DNA of 64,000 nt from the NCBI RefSeq assembly GCF_014023275.1, contig NZ_CP054698.1, positions 5,355,001 to 5,419,000 of the forward strand. The letters are read 5' to 3'. Positions 36,351 to 46,404 of the stretch are shown here, piece after piece. The number at the start of each line of letters is the position of its first letter. The stretch's first letter is position 1. The position numbers were made by a program, and so were the translations under genes. Origin of the DNA: Nostoc edaphicum CCNP1411. GTDB lineage: Bacteria > Cyanobacteriota > Cyanobacteriia > Cyanobacteriales > Nostocaceae. The notes under the pieces were generated by a model, which ran no database searches, was not told the origin of the DNA, and saw nothing but the letters and a program-made list of their open reading frames with translations.

Positions 36351-37094
36351 ATGGCCGTTAGTAGCCCTGAAGTCATCCGTCATATATTGATTGGACTGGG
36401 ATATTTAGCTCCTGAAATTGATCCTAAGCCGGATCTGACTAAATTTGCTCCCTGGAAGCGGAATAACAACTCCTTGACAGATGATCCTACTGAAGAGGCA
36501 ATTAAAAAGTTTCAGAAACAGTACTCACAAAAACTTGTGGTTAATGGTAACGCTGATTCCGAAACTCGAACTGTAATGGAAGATACAGTCAAAGGGCTTC
36601 AGAATAGATTGAAGTTTCACGGTTTTGCAACCAATGCTGAAATTCCTCCAGACAGGCCTTTTTATGGGCCAGCGACTTATACAGCAGTCAGGAAATTTCA
36701 GAAATCTCAGGGTTTAACTGAAAATGGCATTGCTACTATTGAACAGCGTCAAATTCTACAGCAGCCTACTCTCACAAATAAGCCCCAACCTCAGCCCCAG
36801 ACACAACTCAGACTGATAGATTTGTTGTTTCAATTCAAAAAGAATCCTCAAAATACTTCTTACATCGAAGCATTAAAGAACTTACAACAAAATCTACCCA
36901 AGGACGTTTTACACAAAGTTACTAACAAATGGAGGGGAACAAATGATCAAAATCCTGAGATTGTCAAGCTGACGAATCTATTCACTTATTATGATGACAA
37001 CAATCAAAATCATCGTGATGCACTAAATCACTTACAAAGTCAGATTACTCCAGCCATCTCTCAAGCATTTTTAAGTCTCTGGAATAGGAAGTAA
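36351..37094 (+). CDS. Peptidoglycan-binding domain protein
   Basis: ATG 36351 (MAVSSPEVIRHILIGLGY) is chosen over earlier starts because AAGGA precedes it and the upstream 47 codons have no domain. The 247-residue product has two PG_binding_1-like units: residues about 8-80 (LIGLGYLAPE... AIKKFQKQYSQKLVVNGNADSETRTVM) and about 82-145 (VKGLQNRLKFHGF... YGPATYTAVRKFQKSQGLTENGIAT). A proline/glutamine linker and a helical C-terminal part follow. No signal peptide is visible from this start, so its meeting with peptidoglycan is unexplained. Single gene with its own terminator. Confidence 0.75.
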   Translation: MAVSSPEVIRHILIGLGYLAPEIDPKPDLTKFAPWKRNNNSLTDDPTEEAIKKFQKQYSQKLVVNGNADSETRTVMEDTVKGLQNRLKFHGFATNAEIPPDRPFYGPATYTAVRKFQKSQGLTENGIATIEQRQILQQPTLTNKPQPQPQTQLRLIDLLFQFKKNPQNTSYIEALKNLQQNLPKDVLHKVTNKWRGTNDQNPEIVKLTNLFTYYDDNNQNHRDALNHLQSQITPAISQAFLSLWNRK

Positions 37095-37166
37095 ACAAAT
37101 AGGATGTAAAGTAAAATTCTAGGTGCTGACTACAAACCCTCAAAACTAGCTTGACATCCGAAAATT

Positions 37167-37212
37167 AAAAACCAGGTTTCTGATCTCTGCTGAGTCGGAA
37201 ACCTGGTTTTTT
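37167..37212 (+). terminator. Rho-independent terminator
   Basis: AAAAACCAGGTTTC (37167-37180) and its complement (37198-37211) form a strong stem followed by a T-run. It is 70 bp behind the peptidoglycan-binding-protein gene. Confidence 0.8.
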
Positions 37213-37215
37213 AAC

Positions 37216-37251
37216 AATTCTGAATTCTGAGTTCTGAATTCTGAATTCTGG
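37216..37251. repeat. Heptamer array AATTCTG
   Basis: About five copies of AATTCTG/AGTTCTG just before the end of the minus-strand adenosyltransferase gene. Confidence 0.85.
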
Positions 37252-37252
37252 T

Positions 37253-37930
37253 TTAATACTCAATTCCCGGTTGCGCTTTCACACCTTGATCGCGGAAAGG
37301 GTGCTTAACTAGGGTCATTTCGGTTACTAAGTCAGCACACTCAATTAAAGCAGGTGGTGCGCCTCTACCTGTAAGAATAACGTGTTTATTAGCTGGTTTT
37401 TGTGCCAAACCTGCTAAAACGTCTTCTACTGGTAAGTAAGCCATTTTAAGGGCGATATTGATTTCGTCTAACAACACTAGATGAAAGTCTGGGTTGCGAA
37501 TATATTCTAATGATTTCTCCCATGCGGCGCTAGCTTTGTCAAGATCGCGATCGCGGTCTTGAGTTTCCCAGGTAAAGCCTTCGCCCATTGCGTGAAATTC
37601 TATCTGGTCTTCCCAATAGCTAAAAACCCTTTTTTCGGAAGGTTCCCAGCTACCTTTGATAAATTGGATGATCGCTACTTTATACCCATGACCGAGCGAT
37701 CGCAACACCATCCCCAAAGCCGCAGTAGTTTTACCCTTACCGTTACCAGTATTTACAATAATTAACCCTTTTTCTGGTACCGCTTCTGCTATGCGCTTGT
37801 CTTGCACTTCTTTGCGTCGCTGCATCTTTTTGCGGTACTGTTCATCAGTCAAAGATGAAGACATTACCTCATCAATCAAGCGCCCAATCTCTTGGTCTTG
37901 GTTCAATTCGGGTGGTGTATCGTTTTTCAT
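37253..37930 (-). CDS. cobO: Cob(I)yrinic acid a,c-diamide adenosyltransferase
   Basis: Adds the 5'-deoxyadenosyl group to the cobalt of corrinoids (CobO/BtuR/CobA-type). The 225-residue protein has the P-loop NTGNGKGKTTAALGMVLRSLGHG at about 60-82, VAIIQFIKGSW at 85-95, LVLLDEINIALKMAYLPVEDV near 150-170 and HVILTGRGAPPALIECADLVTEM near 185-207. The C-terminus KHPFRDQGVKAQPGIEY is the family norm. ATG 37930 is preferred over a TTG five codons earlier. No cobalamin riboswitch was recognised upstream. Confidence 0.93.
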   Translation of the reverse strand: MKNDTPPELNQDQEIGRLIDEVMSSSLTDEQYRKKMQRRKEVQDKRIAEAVPEKGLIIVNTGNGKGKTTAALGMVLRSLGHGYKVAIIQFIKGSWEPSEKRVFSYWEDQIEFHAMGEGFTWETQDRDRDLDKASAAWEKSLEYIRNPDFHLVLLDEINIALKMAYLPVEDVLAGLAQKPANKHVILTGRGAPPALIECADLVTEMTLVKHPFRDQGVKAQPGIEY

Positions 37931-38342
37931 CAAGCTAGTATGCAAATAACTGTTAAAAGTGTTGAGAAGTAAGCGAAATTATGCTTATAATTTTATTTTA
38001 GCTAAATCATATAAGTTGGATATCTCCACTAATATTTTATAGGAAAATATTGATCATGCCTTAGTATTTTTAAGATGATTTGCATACAAGTGTGTAAAAC
38101 TATATGATATACAAACTGAACTTATAATTTGAGTTTAATATTACTGTTTTAAATATTTTAATATGTTAATTAAAGCACTTTGTCAAGAAAACTTTGTTAT
38201 TTTCTCTTTTGATACAGTCATTAGTTAAACTACAAACTGAGGGCATTAGCTTAACTATCAGGGGTTACGATATCTGATATCGGTAGTTATAGATTTATGA
38301 ATGCTTTGGTATGAAATTATCACCCAAACTTTTTTATGTCCC
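37931..38342. other. AT-rich intergenic region upstream of cobO
   Basis: 412 bp. It contains a small palindrome CGATATCTGATATCG (38268-38282) and otherwise nothing that I can identify. Confidence 0.3.
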
Positions 38343-39611
38343 TCATTCTTCGTCTTCATCCAATTCATCATCCTCACTCCAATACTGTTGAGGTGCATTT
38401 CCGTGAACTTCTAAAATCTTTGGTTTTTTGATTTTGTTGTCAGGTGGATTAATTGCTTCTAACTGCACATCAAATTTCCAGTTGTCGCCAAAATCATAAA
38501 GATAGGTCATTTTACCACCTGGTTCGAGAGATAAATCACCAATCTGCACTTGGTCTGCAAATGGGGGTGTTTCCATATAGGCATGACCAATTTTTATTAT
38601 GCGACCAAAACGGTCTTTATAACTAAACTCGTACAGGTGATCGTAGTCAAAGTCAAAAGCATCGAGAATTATCTCTGCTAGCCAGCTTAATGGTTTTTTT
38701 GCTGGGATGGCAATGCGTCGCCAAGCCTTAAAAAGAGATACTTTGAAAATATAAATCCCATCGGTGAAGCCTTGTTTTGGAACAATTAAATTATGCTCCC
38801 ATTCTGGAAAAAATGGTTGTAAATGTGACTGTAATTTTCCAAAATTCACATTTACATCATCCTGTAATTCTCCTCGTATACCTAGCGGAAATAGTAATTG
38901 CAACAGAGCATCACCAAAAGGCAAACGTTGTAAACTAGTAATACGCCATCCCTTGCCTTCTTGTGGTTTCCCATGTTTGATAGATAACAATCCAAACAAC
39001 TCTAACAGAGCAACATTATGCAGACCTGGGTAATAACTAATATTGTGTTGGTCTTCATATTTAGAAAATTTTAAACCTTTATCTGGGACGCGAGGCCAAA
39101 GTTGAATACATCTAAATAAATTCCCTAATGAATCTTGATGTTCACCCAAAACTTCGTTATTTCCCCAAATCAACCAGGCTTCTAATAAGTTGAAATAGCG
39201 TTCTGTTGGATTCAGGCTTGACCAGGATTGTAAAGTTGCTGCGTCTAAAACTAAAAACTGCTTCTTCCCTTGGGATCTAATTTGGGCTATTCCAGAACTG
39301 CGTAGTAGCAGATATAGTCCATTAATGTAGGGGTATGATTTTTGTACGGGGCGTTTGAGTTTAATTTCAATTGGGTGACTTAACCGAGAGTTAACTTCTG
39401 ATAGTACTTTTAGCGGTAGAAGGTTATTAACACTACTAACTTCTACTCCATTTGGTTCTAAGAAATCTATCAGAGTTTGAAAGTCATGCAGAATTGTACT
39501 GGGTTGATTTTCATCAATACTGAGTTCTTGTAGGAGTTGTTGTTGTGACTCTGTTATAGAAGGCAGTTCAGGATTGAGTGTGCGTTCTAGTCGCGCAAAT
39601 AAATCTTCCAT
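38343..39611 (-). CDS. Plasmid pRiA4b ORF-3 family protein
   Basis: A 422-residue protein whose C-terminal part (about 275-405) matches the pRiA4b ORF-3 family: IYIFKVSLFKAWRRIAIPAKKPLSWLAEIILDAFDFDYDHLYEFSY and YLYDFGDNWKFDVQLEAI. The N-terminal 270 residues are helical and unrecognised. The C-terminus is acidic (SEDDELDEDEE). The family occurs on plasmids and some transposons, but biochemical function is unknown. ATG at 39611, with heptamer-like AAATTCT repeats just upstream. Confidence 0.8.
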   Translation of the reverse strand: MEDLFARLERTLNPELPSITESQQQLLQELSIDENQPSTILHDFQTLIDFLEPNGVEVSSVNNLLPLKVLSEVNSRLSHPIEIKLKRPVQKSYPYINGLYLLLRSSGIAQIRSQGKKQFLVLDAATLQSWSSLNPTERYFNLLEAWLIWGNNEVLGEHQDSLGNLFRCIQLWPRVPDKGLKFSKYEDQHNISYYPGLHNVALLELFGLLSIKHGKPQEGKGWRITSLQRLPFGDALLQLLFPLGIRGELQDDVNVNFGKLQSHLQPFFPEWEHNLIVPKQGFTDGIYIFKVSLFKAWRRIAIPAKKPLSWLAEIILDAFDFDYDHLYEFSYKDRFGRIIKIGHAYMETPPFADQVQIGDLSLEPGGKMTYLYDFGDNWKFDVQLEAINPPDNKIKKPKILEVHGNAPQQYWSEDDELDEDEE

Positions 39612-39805
39612 AAATAAAAATTCTAAATTCTAAATTCACAATTTAACCTTCTGTGTAACCTGTTTTATTTATACTAAGACTACAGAAGTTCTCCTGATAA
39701 ACATTGACAAACCAAGTATCACAACAGGACTATCAATACCGTAAGTTTAATGAAATGTGAATGATAATATTTTCACCTTCTACTTGACAATCCCAGGAAT
39801 TTGAT

Positions 39806-40342
39806 ATGAATAGTAACACTCGCCTACAGATGATTTTAGCTGATACACGTATTAATACAGTATTACCTGCGATCGCTCAACTAAATCTACCCAACTGGTG
39901 GTTAGCAGGTGGTGCAGTCCGAAACACCGTTTGGTCTTCAATTTTTGGCAATGACTGTGGGTTGGGGATTAAAGATTTTGATATTGCCTTCTTTGATATA
40001 GAGGGGAACCGTTCTCAAGAACTAGCAGCAAAAGCGACTCTCACAGAACAATTTCCTGATGACGAGTTTGATGTCAAAAATCAAGCCAGTTTTGCTCGTT
40101 GGCGTCTTGGTAGCAGACCCTACACTAGTACAGAGGATGGCATTACAGATTGGCTACACACCGCTACATCTGTGGGAGTTCGACTAGATACCCAAGGTCA
40201 ATGGCAATTTTTCACACCTTACGGGTTGGATGACTTATTTGGTGGCATTATTCGACCTACGCCAACGCATACTCATAACTTAGATGCCCACAATAAGGCC
40301 TCTGGATTTTTGCAAAAGTGTCCTTATCTGCGGTTGGCGTAA
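39806..40342 (+). CDS. Nucleotidyltransferase family protein (NTP_transf_6 / DUF925-like)
   Basis: A 178-residue protein with WWLAGGAVRNTVW at residues 31-43 and DFDIAFFD at about 58-65, the G-G-x-R and D-x-D features of the polymerase-beta nucleotidyltransferase fold. The later segments VDFARW-like ASFARWRLG and ATSVGVRL are also typical. Substrate unknown; members of this family have not been well characterised. Single gene, divergent from the ORF-3 family gene. Confidence 0.8.
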   Translation: MNSNTRLQMILADTRINTVLPAIAQLNLPNWWLAGGAVRNTVWSSIFGNDCGLGIKDFDIAFFDIEGNRSQELAAKATLTEQFPDDEFDVKNQASFARWRLGSRPYTSTEDGITDWLHTATSVGVRLDTQGQWQFFTPYGLDDLFGGIIRPTPTHTHNLDAHNKASGFLQKCPYLRLA

Positions 40343-40517
40343 AAGTTACAGTCGGCTTATAGCCACTAGTTTTTGTCACAAGGAAATAATCGCTTTTTAA
40401 TTTATAACCCTTGGATACAGAAGCGCAATGTTAATAATTTTCTACGTATTGGGAATAATTAAACTAGAACCCTGAACGGGGTTGATGCTAATTTTGTAAC
40501 TTTATAGTCGAAAATCA

Positions 40518-43500
40518 ATGCCAAATCGTACTGGATACCAAATCAACTCGACTCTCCACGAAGGAATCCAAACAATTATTTATCAAGCACAAACGCCAAA
40601 GACGCAACAGCGAGTTATCCTCAAGCTGCTTAAAAATGAATATCCGACTCTTGAAGCCTTTACTCGTATTAAAAATGAATATCAAATTCAGCAAGGTTTA
40701 GACCATCCCAATATAGTTAAAGCTATCAGTCTAGAAACCTTTGAAAATCGTGTGGGTCTGTTGTTGGAAGATTTTGGTGGTCAGTCTTTAGCTCAAATAC
40801 TACAAATAGAAAAACTTGATCTACTTAAGCATTTAAACATTGCTATTCAACTGACTAAAGCCTTAGATTATTTGCATAAACATCAGATTATTCATAAAGA
40901 TATTAAACCCAGTAACATCATAATTAACTCCCATACAGGTATTGTTAAACTCACTGACTTTGGTATAGCCTCCCGTCTCAATAAAGAAAATCCCCAATTT
41001 AATAACCCTAACTGCGTTGAAGGCACACTTGCCTATATGTCTCCTGAACAAACTGGGAGAATGAATCGCATTCTTGATTATCGCACTGACTTTTATTCCC
41101 TTGGTGTGACTTTATATGAAATGTTAACTGATAAAACACCATTTTTTAGCCAAGACCCCCTAGAAGTAGTTTATAGTCACATTGCAGTTCAAGCGATAAA
41201 CCCCCAATCATTAAATTCACAAATTCCTACCGCCGTCTCTGAAATTGTGATGAAGCTGATGGCAAAAAATGCGGAAGACAGATATCAAAGTGCTACAGGA
41301 TTATTAGCAGATTTAGAATCATGTCTCAACCAGTTAGAAAGCAAGGGAATAATTACTGATTTTGTTCCAGGGCGTTTAGATATCTTGAGTCAGTTATTAA
41401 TCCCTCAAAAATTATATGGTCGTGAAGAACAAGTTAATGAACTGCTAGCTGCATTTGAGCGCGTTGCTAACCCCCCTGAATCCCCCCTTAGCAAGGGGGG
41501 ACTAAGGGGGGTAGAAATGATGCTAGTTTCTGGTTATTCTGGTATTGGCAAATCAGTTCTAGTGAATGAGGTTAATAAACCCATTACTCGCAGACAAGGG
41601 TACTTTATTTCTGGTAAATTTGACCAATTAAAGCGAAATATACCTTATGCTTCTTTAATTCAAGCTTTTGCTTATTTGATGCGGTATTTGCTGACAGAAA
41701 ATAATGAGCAAATAGAAATATGGCGGAATAAAATACTATCAGCTTTAGGAACAAATGGAAAAGTTATTACTGACGTAATTCCAGAAGTAGAATTAATCAT
41801 TGGTACACAGCCAGAAGTTGCCGAAATTGGGGCAACAGAATCACAAAATCGCTTCAATCATGTTTTTAAAGAATTTATCCAAGTTTTTACCCAAAAAGAA
41901 CATCCCTTAGTCATATTTTTAGATGATTTGCAATGGGCAGATTCAGCTACATTAAATTTAATCCAACTGCTTATAACTGATACAGACAGCAAATATTTTC
42001 TATTTATCGGAGCATATAGAGATAATGAAGTTAATTCGGCACATCCTTTAATTCAAAAAATAGAAGAAATTAAAAATAGTGGCACGGTAGTTAATAATCT
42101 TGTATTACAACCTTTAAATTTAGAAAATGTAACTAAGCTAGTTGCCGAAACTCTCCAAGAAGGAGAAGCTAAACAGGATGAGGAAATTAGAGTATTTAGT
42201 AATAAAATTATTCAATTAGCCGAATTAATTTGTAATAAGACAGGTGGAAACCCATTTTTTATAACACAACTAATTCAGGCACTTTATCAAGAAAATTTAC
42301 TAAAGTTTGACTTTGCTAATGCTAGATGGCAGTGGAGTCTAGAGGATATACAAGCAATTGGAATTACCGATAAAAATGTAGTTGAGTTAGTTGCCAGTAG
42401 AGTTGAAAAACTACCAACCCTCACCCAAGATGTTTTAAAATTAGCAGCTTGTGTGGGCGATAGATTTAGTCTGGATGTTTTATCGATAGTCAATGAAAAA
42501 TCACCTTCTTTGACGGCTAATGATTTACACTCGGCTTTGCAAGCGGGATTAATTCTACCTTTAAGTGAAGCTTACCGTATTCCTTTAGTTTTTAATCAAG
42601 AAGAAGCGGTTAATTTCAATTTCGACACTTCACGGGTAGGTTATAAGTTCTTACATGACAGAGTGCAGCAAGCAGCATATTCATTGATTCCAGAAGAACT
42701 GAAAAAATCTACTCACCTGAAAATTGGGCAATTGCTGCTCCAAAATATACCTAAAGAGGAAATAGAAGCTAATATTTTTGATATCGTCAATCAGTTGAAT
42801 GTAGGTATTCTTAACCTGATAGAGCAATCTGAAAAAACTGAATTGGCACGATTAAATTTAATTGCAGGACGAAAAGCTAAAGCTTCTACAGCTTACGAAG
42901 CGGCTCTTAAATACTTCACAAATGGGATAAAACTTTTAAATATAGACGCTTGGGAAACTGAATATACCTTAACTATCGGTTTATATGAAGGAGCCGCAGA
43001 GGTAGCTTATCTTGGCGGTGATTTTGAGCAGATGCAACAATGGGCTGAGGTGGTGCAGCAAGAAGCCAAAGTCCTTCTAGATAAAGTGAAAGTCTATGAA
43101 GTACAGATTATCGCTTCTATCATTCAAAGCAAGCAACTGGAAGCCATTCAGATAGCTGTATCAATTCTGCAATTGTTAGGAACAAGTTTTCCAGACGAGC
43201 CGACATCAACTGATATTCAGCAGGGGATGGATGAAATCGCGGCTTCTTTGAAAGGTAAAGCCATTGCAGATTTAATTAACTTACCATTAATGACTGATCC
43301 TAACAAGATTGCAGCTATGAGAATCTTAATGGGAGTTCTCCCGGCGGCTTTTCAAACTGCTCCTGCAATGATGCCAATTATTGTCTGTAAAATGGTCAAT
43401 TTGTCCTTAATTTATGGGAATACTGCTGTATCTGCTTATGGTTATAGTCTTTATGGATTAATTCTTTGTGGAATTCAAGGAGAAATTGATTCTGGCTATG

Positions 43501-45977
43501 AATTTGGAAAATTAGCTTCACGTCTAGTATCACAATTTAATGCTGAAGAACTCAAGGCTAAAATTCTGACGGTTGTTAGCGCTCATGTTATGCATTGGAA
43601 AGAACATGTTCGTGAGACATTAACATCATCAATGTCAGGATATTCTAGTGGTCTGGAAACTGGAGATTTAGAATATGCTGGTTATTGTGGTTACATTTAT
43701 CCCTATCATTCATTTTGGTTAGGTAAAGAACTTTGGGTTCTAGAAAAAGAACTAATAGCTTATTGTGATTCTCTGAAAAGAATTAAGCAACAAGTAGCTT
43801 TTACTTGGAACTCAGTATATTTGCAAACAGTTCTGAACTTGAAAGGAAATTTTGAAAATGTGGACTGTTTAATTGGAGAAGCCTACGACGAGCAAAGTAT
43901 GCTGCCAATTCATCAGCAAGTAAATGATCTTTACACAATTAACCATTTATTTGTTAATAAGATGATGCTCTCTTACATATTTGGGGAGTATTTTAAAGCT
44001 GTAGAAAATGCTGCGATCGCAGAAAATTCTTTAGGTGGTGTTACAGGGTTATTTGTTGTTCCACTGTTTTATTTTTACGATTCTTTAGCCCACTTGGCAA
44101 TATATCATACTGCTAAAGAGTCTGAGAAGCAAGCTATTCTAGAAAAAGTCCGAGCTAATCAGCAAAAGATGGAACTCTGGGCTACTCATGCTCCCACGAA
44201 TCACTTACACAGATTTTACCTCGTGGAGGCAGAACGGTATCAGATTTTAGGTCAAAAACTGGAAGCAATGGACTACTATGAACACTCTATTGCCAAATCT
44301 CAAGAAAACGGTTTTCTCCAAGAAGAAGCTTTAGCTTATGAGTTAGCTGGAAAGTTTTATAAATCTCTAGGTAAAGAATTAATTCATCAAACGTATATAA
44401 CTAAAGCCTATTATGCCTATATTCGTTGGGGTGCGATCGCTAAAGTTAAACACTTAGAATCAAAATATACTTTCCTCGTAGGGCAAACTACTACTCTAGA
44501 AAATACTACTGCAAAAATAGATACAATTCATCTTACCACTAGCACCACTACTAATAGTAGCTTGAGCGATTTTTTAGACTTTAATGCATTCATCAAATTT
44601 TCACAAGCGATTACTAACGAAATTGTTTTAGAAAATTTATTAAGCAAGCTGATCAAAATTTTACTAGAAAATGCTGCCGCGCAAAAAGCAGTACTACTCC
44701 TAATTAAAGACAATCATCTGTATATCGAAGCTTCTGGAAATGCTACTGATAATGTGGTGACAGTTTTACGCTCTATTCCTGTTGAAAGCTATCAAGATTT
44801 ACCGTTATCTGTAATTAATTATGTTTTCCGAACTCAGCAATATCTTGTATTAAATGATGCTATCCTTGCAGAACCTTTTAACCTTGATATCTATATTCAG
44901 AAATTGCAAATAAAATCAATCTTTTGTTTGCCAATTATGTACCAATCACAGCTTACTGGGATTATTTATTTAGAAAACCAGTTATCATCAGGAGCTTTTG
45001 TTCCAGAAAGGGTAGAAGTATTAAAAGTCTTAGTTTCTCAAATGGCTATTGCTATAGAAAATGCCAGCTTATACACAAGAGCACAAGAAAAATCTAGGGA
45101 ATTAGAACAGTCAATCAAAGATTTACAAGAGGCACAACTACAAATTATCCAAAGTGAAAAAATGTCTTCTCTGGGAAATTTAGTTGCAGGTGTCGCACAC
45201 GAAATCAACAACCCCATTGGTTTTATTACAGGTAGTATTGCTCAAGCAAAAGATATTGTTAAAGATTTAATCGACTATCTGCAATTATACCGAGAAAAAT
45301 TCCCAAATCCTGGCGCTGAAATTGAAGAAAAAGCCGAAGAAATAGATATAGATTTTCTACTAAAAGATTTACCAAAAATGATTGATGGTATGACAGTAGG
45401 GACACAGCGCATTCGGAATATTAGTACATCTCTCCGTACTTTTTCTCGTGCTGATACTACATCTAAAGTATTAGCGAATATCCATGAAGGTATTGATAGT
45501 ACTTTAATGATTTTACAGCATCGTCTGAAAGCTGATCATAATCGTCCCGCCATTCAAATAATTAAAAATTATGCATATATTCCATCAGTAAAATGTTATT
45601 TAGGACAATTAAATCAGGTGTTTATGAATATTATTGCCAATGCAGTTGACGCTTTAGAAGAAGCAAATATAGGTCGTAGCTTTTTAGAAATTCAAGAAAC
45701 ACATCCCAATGTTATTACTATAGAAACTTATCTACAAGTAGATAATGAAAACGTAGTAATTAATATTAAAGATAATGCCAAAGGCATGACGGAAGAAGTG
45801 AAAAAATCTATTTTTGAGAATTTATTTACTACCAAGTCTGTAGGAAAAGGTACGGGATTAGGATTATCTATTAGTCGGCAAATTATAGTAGAAAATCATG
45901 GTGGAAGTTTGACTTGTGAATCAGTCTTAGGAGAAGGAACACAATTTATAATTTCTATTCCCATTTTAGGAGAATAG
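40518..45977 (+). CDS. Giant Ser/Thr kinase - AAA ATPase - GAF - histidine kinase hybrid (second paralogue)
   Basis: An 1819-residue protein with the same plan as the minus-strand protein ending at 26849. The Ser/Thr kinase (about 8-270) has IIHKDIKPSNIII and a canonical DFG (TDFGIASRLN). The ATPase has Walker A SGYSGIGKSVLVNEV and Walker B VIFLDDLQWAD; a TPR-like middle follows. There is a single GAF domain (about 1355-1520). The histidine kinase has EKMSSLGNLVAGVAHEINNP, QVFMNIIANAVDAL, DNAKGMTEEVKKSIFENLFTTKS and GTGLGLSISRQIIVENHGG. It is shorter than the paralogue, mainly by lack of one GAF domain. An in-frame C/G-rich palindromic insert (41471-41511) lies just before Walker A. Signal and partner unknown. 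Confidence 0.9.
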   Translation: MPNRTGYQINSTLHEGIQTIIYQAQTPKTQQRVILKLLKNEYPTLEAFTRIKNEYQIQQGLDHPNIVKAISLETFENRVGLLLEDFGGQSLAQILQIEKLDLLKHLNIAIQLTKALDYLHKHQIIHKDIKPSNIIINSHTGIVKLTDFGIASRLNKENPQFNNPNCVEGTLAYMSPEQTGRMNRILDYRTDFYSLGVTLYEMLTDKTPFFSQDPLEVVYSHIAVQAINPQSLNSQIPTAVSEIVMKLMAKNAEDRYQSATGLLADLESCLNQLESKGIITDFVPGRLDILSQLLIPQKLYGREEQVNELLAAFERVANPPESPLSKGGLRGVEMMLVSGYSGIGKSVLVNEVNKPITRRQGYFISGKFDQLKRNIPYASLIQAFAYLMRYLLTENNEQIEIWRNKILSALGTNGKVITDVIPEVELIIGTQPEVAEIGATESQNRFNHVFKEFIQVFTQKEHPLVIFLDDLQWADSATLNLIQLLITDTDSKYFLFIGAYRDNEVNSAHPLIQKIEEIKNSGTVVNNLVLQPLNLENVTKLVAETLQEGEAKQDEEIRVFSNKIIQLAELICNKTGGNPFFITQLIQALYQENLLKFDFANARWQWSLEDIQAIGITDKNVVELVASRVEKLPTLTQDVLKLAACVGDRFSLDVLSIVNEKSPSLTANDLHSALQAGLILPLSEAYRIPLVFNQEEAVNFNFDTSRVGYKFLHDRVQQAAYSLIPEELKKSTHLKIGQLLLQNIPKEEIEANIFDIVNQLNVGILNLIEQSEKTELARLNLIAGRKAKASTAYEAALKYFTNGIKLLNIDAWETEYTLTIGLYEGAAEVAYLGGDFEQMQQWAEVVQQEAKVLLDKVKVYEVQIIASIIQSKQLEAIQIAVSILQLLGTSFPDEPTSTDIQQGMDEIAASLKGKAIADLINLPLMTDPNKIAAMRILMGVLPAAFQTAPAMMPIIVCKMVNLSLIYGNTAVSAYGYSLYGLILCGIQGEIDSGYEFGKLASRLVSQFNAEELKAKILTVVSAHVMHWKEHVRETLTSSMSGYSSGLETGDLEYAGYCGYIYPYHSFWLGKELWVLEKELIAYCDSLKRIKQQVAFTWNSVYLQTVLNLKGNFENVDCLIGEAYDEQSMLPIHQQVNDLYTINHLFVNKMMLSYIFGEYFKAVENAAIAENSLGGVTGLFVVPLFYFYDSLAHLAIYHTAKESEKQAILEKVRANQQKMELWATHAPTNHLHRFYLVEAERYQILGQKLEAMDYYEHSIAKSQENGFLQEEALAYELAGKFYKSLGKELIHQTYITKAYYAYIRWGAIAKVKHLESKYTFLVGQTTTLENTTAKIDTIHLTTSTTTNSSLSDFLDFNAFIKFSQAITNEIVLENLLSKLIKILLENAAAQKAVLLLIKDNHLYIEASGNATDNVVTVLRSIPVESYQDLPLSVINYVFRTQQYLVLNDAILAEPFNLDIYIQKLQIKSIFCLPIMYQSQLTGIIYLENQLSSGAFVPERVEVLKVLVSQMAIAIENASLYTRAQEKSRELEQSIKDLQEAQLQIIQSEKMSSLGNLVAGVAHEINNPIGFITGSIAQAKDIVKDLIDYLQLYREKFPNPGAEIEEKAEEIDIDFLLKDLPKMIDGMTVGTQRIRNISTSLRTFSRADTTSKVLANIHEGIDSTLMILQHRLKADHNRPAIQIIKNYAYIPSVKCYLGQLNQVFMNIIANAVDALEEANIGRSFLEIQETHPNVITIETYLQVDNENVVINIKDNAKGMTEEVKKSIFENLFTTKSVGKGTGLGLSISRQIIVENHGGSLTCESVLGEGTQFIISIPILGE
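41471..41511. repeat. C/G-rich palindromic repeat inserted in the kinase coding region
   Basis: CCCCCCTGAATCCCCCC and GGGGGGACTAAGGGGGG arms, a dispersed cyanobacterial hairpin type. It translates in frame as PPESPLSKGGLRG between ERVAN and VEMMLVSGYSGIGKS. The paralogue has only SSGTRE at this place. Confidence 0.85.
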
Positions 45978-46404
45978 GTAACTTCTGATAGTTGTAGCCG
46001 CAGAACCCCGATTTTTTTAAGATTTCGGGGAACTTATCAAGAATTATTTAGGATTGATATAGTGATTATATTTGATTTCTGGCGCTTGGTAAAATAAAAT
46101 TTATCTGGCGATTCATAAAACTATGTAAGTAGTAAGTCTATTACTTAATCAAATCAACACAAACTTAGTTATAATTAACACTTAAAATTGGTAAAACACC
46201 TGCTATAACTAGTTGTATACATCAAATCGTGTCCTAGTTTTATCATTTACTATAAAACAGATTTTCTGGCTTACACAAAATGTAATTGCTAGCAAAGTAT
46301 GCAAATATTTTAGCCGTTTTCAATGAGCTAAAAATATTAGCCAAAGTTTTAGTTTATGGTAAAGTGCAAGATGCGGAAATAGTAAAAATTAAGGTGGATA
46401 TACT
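45978..46404. other. Intergenic region downstream of the second kinase
   Basis: 427 bp, AT-rich. A hairpin CCCCGA/TCGGGG (46006-46011 with 46025-46030) with a T-run in its loop may end transcription. AAGGTGG at 46391 is the ribosome site of the next gene. Confidence 0.4.

Noticed and set aside
37931..38342. Cobalamin riboswitch upstream of cobO
   Set aside because: I could not find the conserved B12-box or surrounding stems in this AT-rich stretch.
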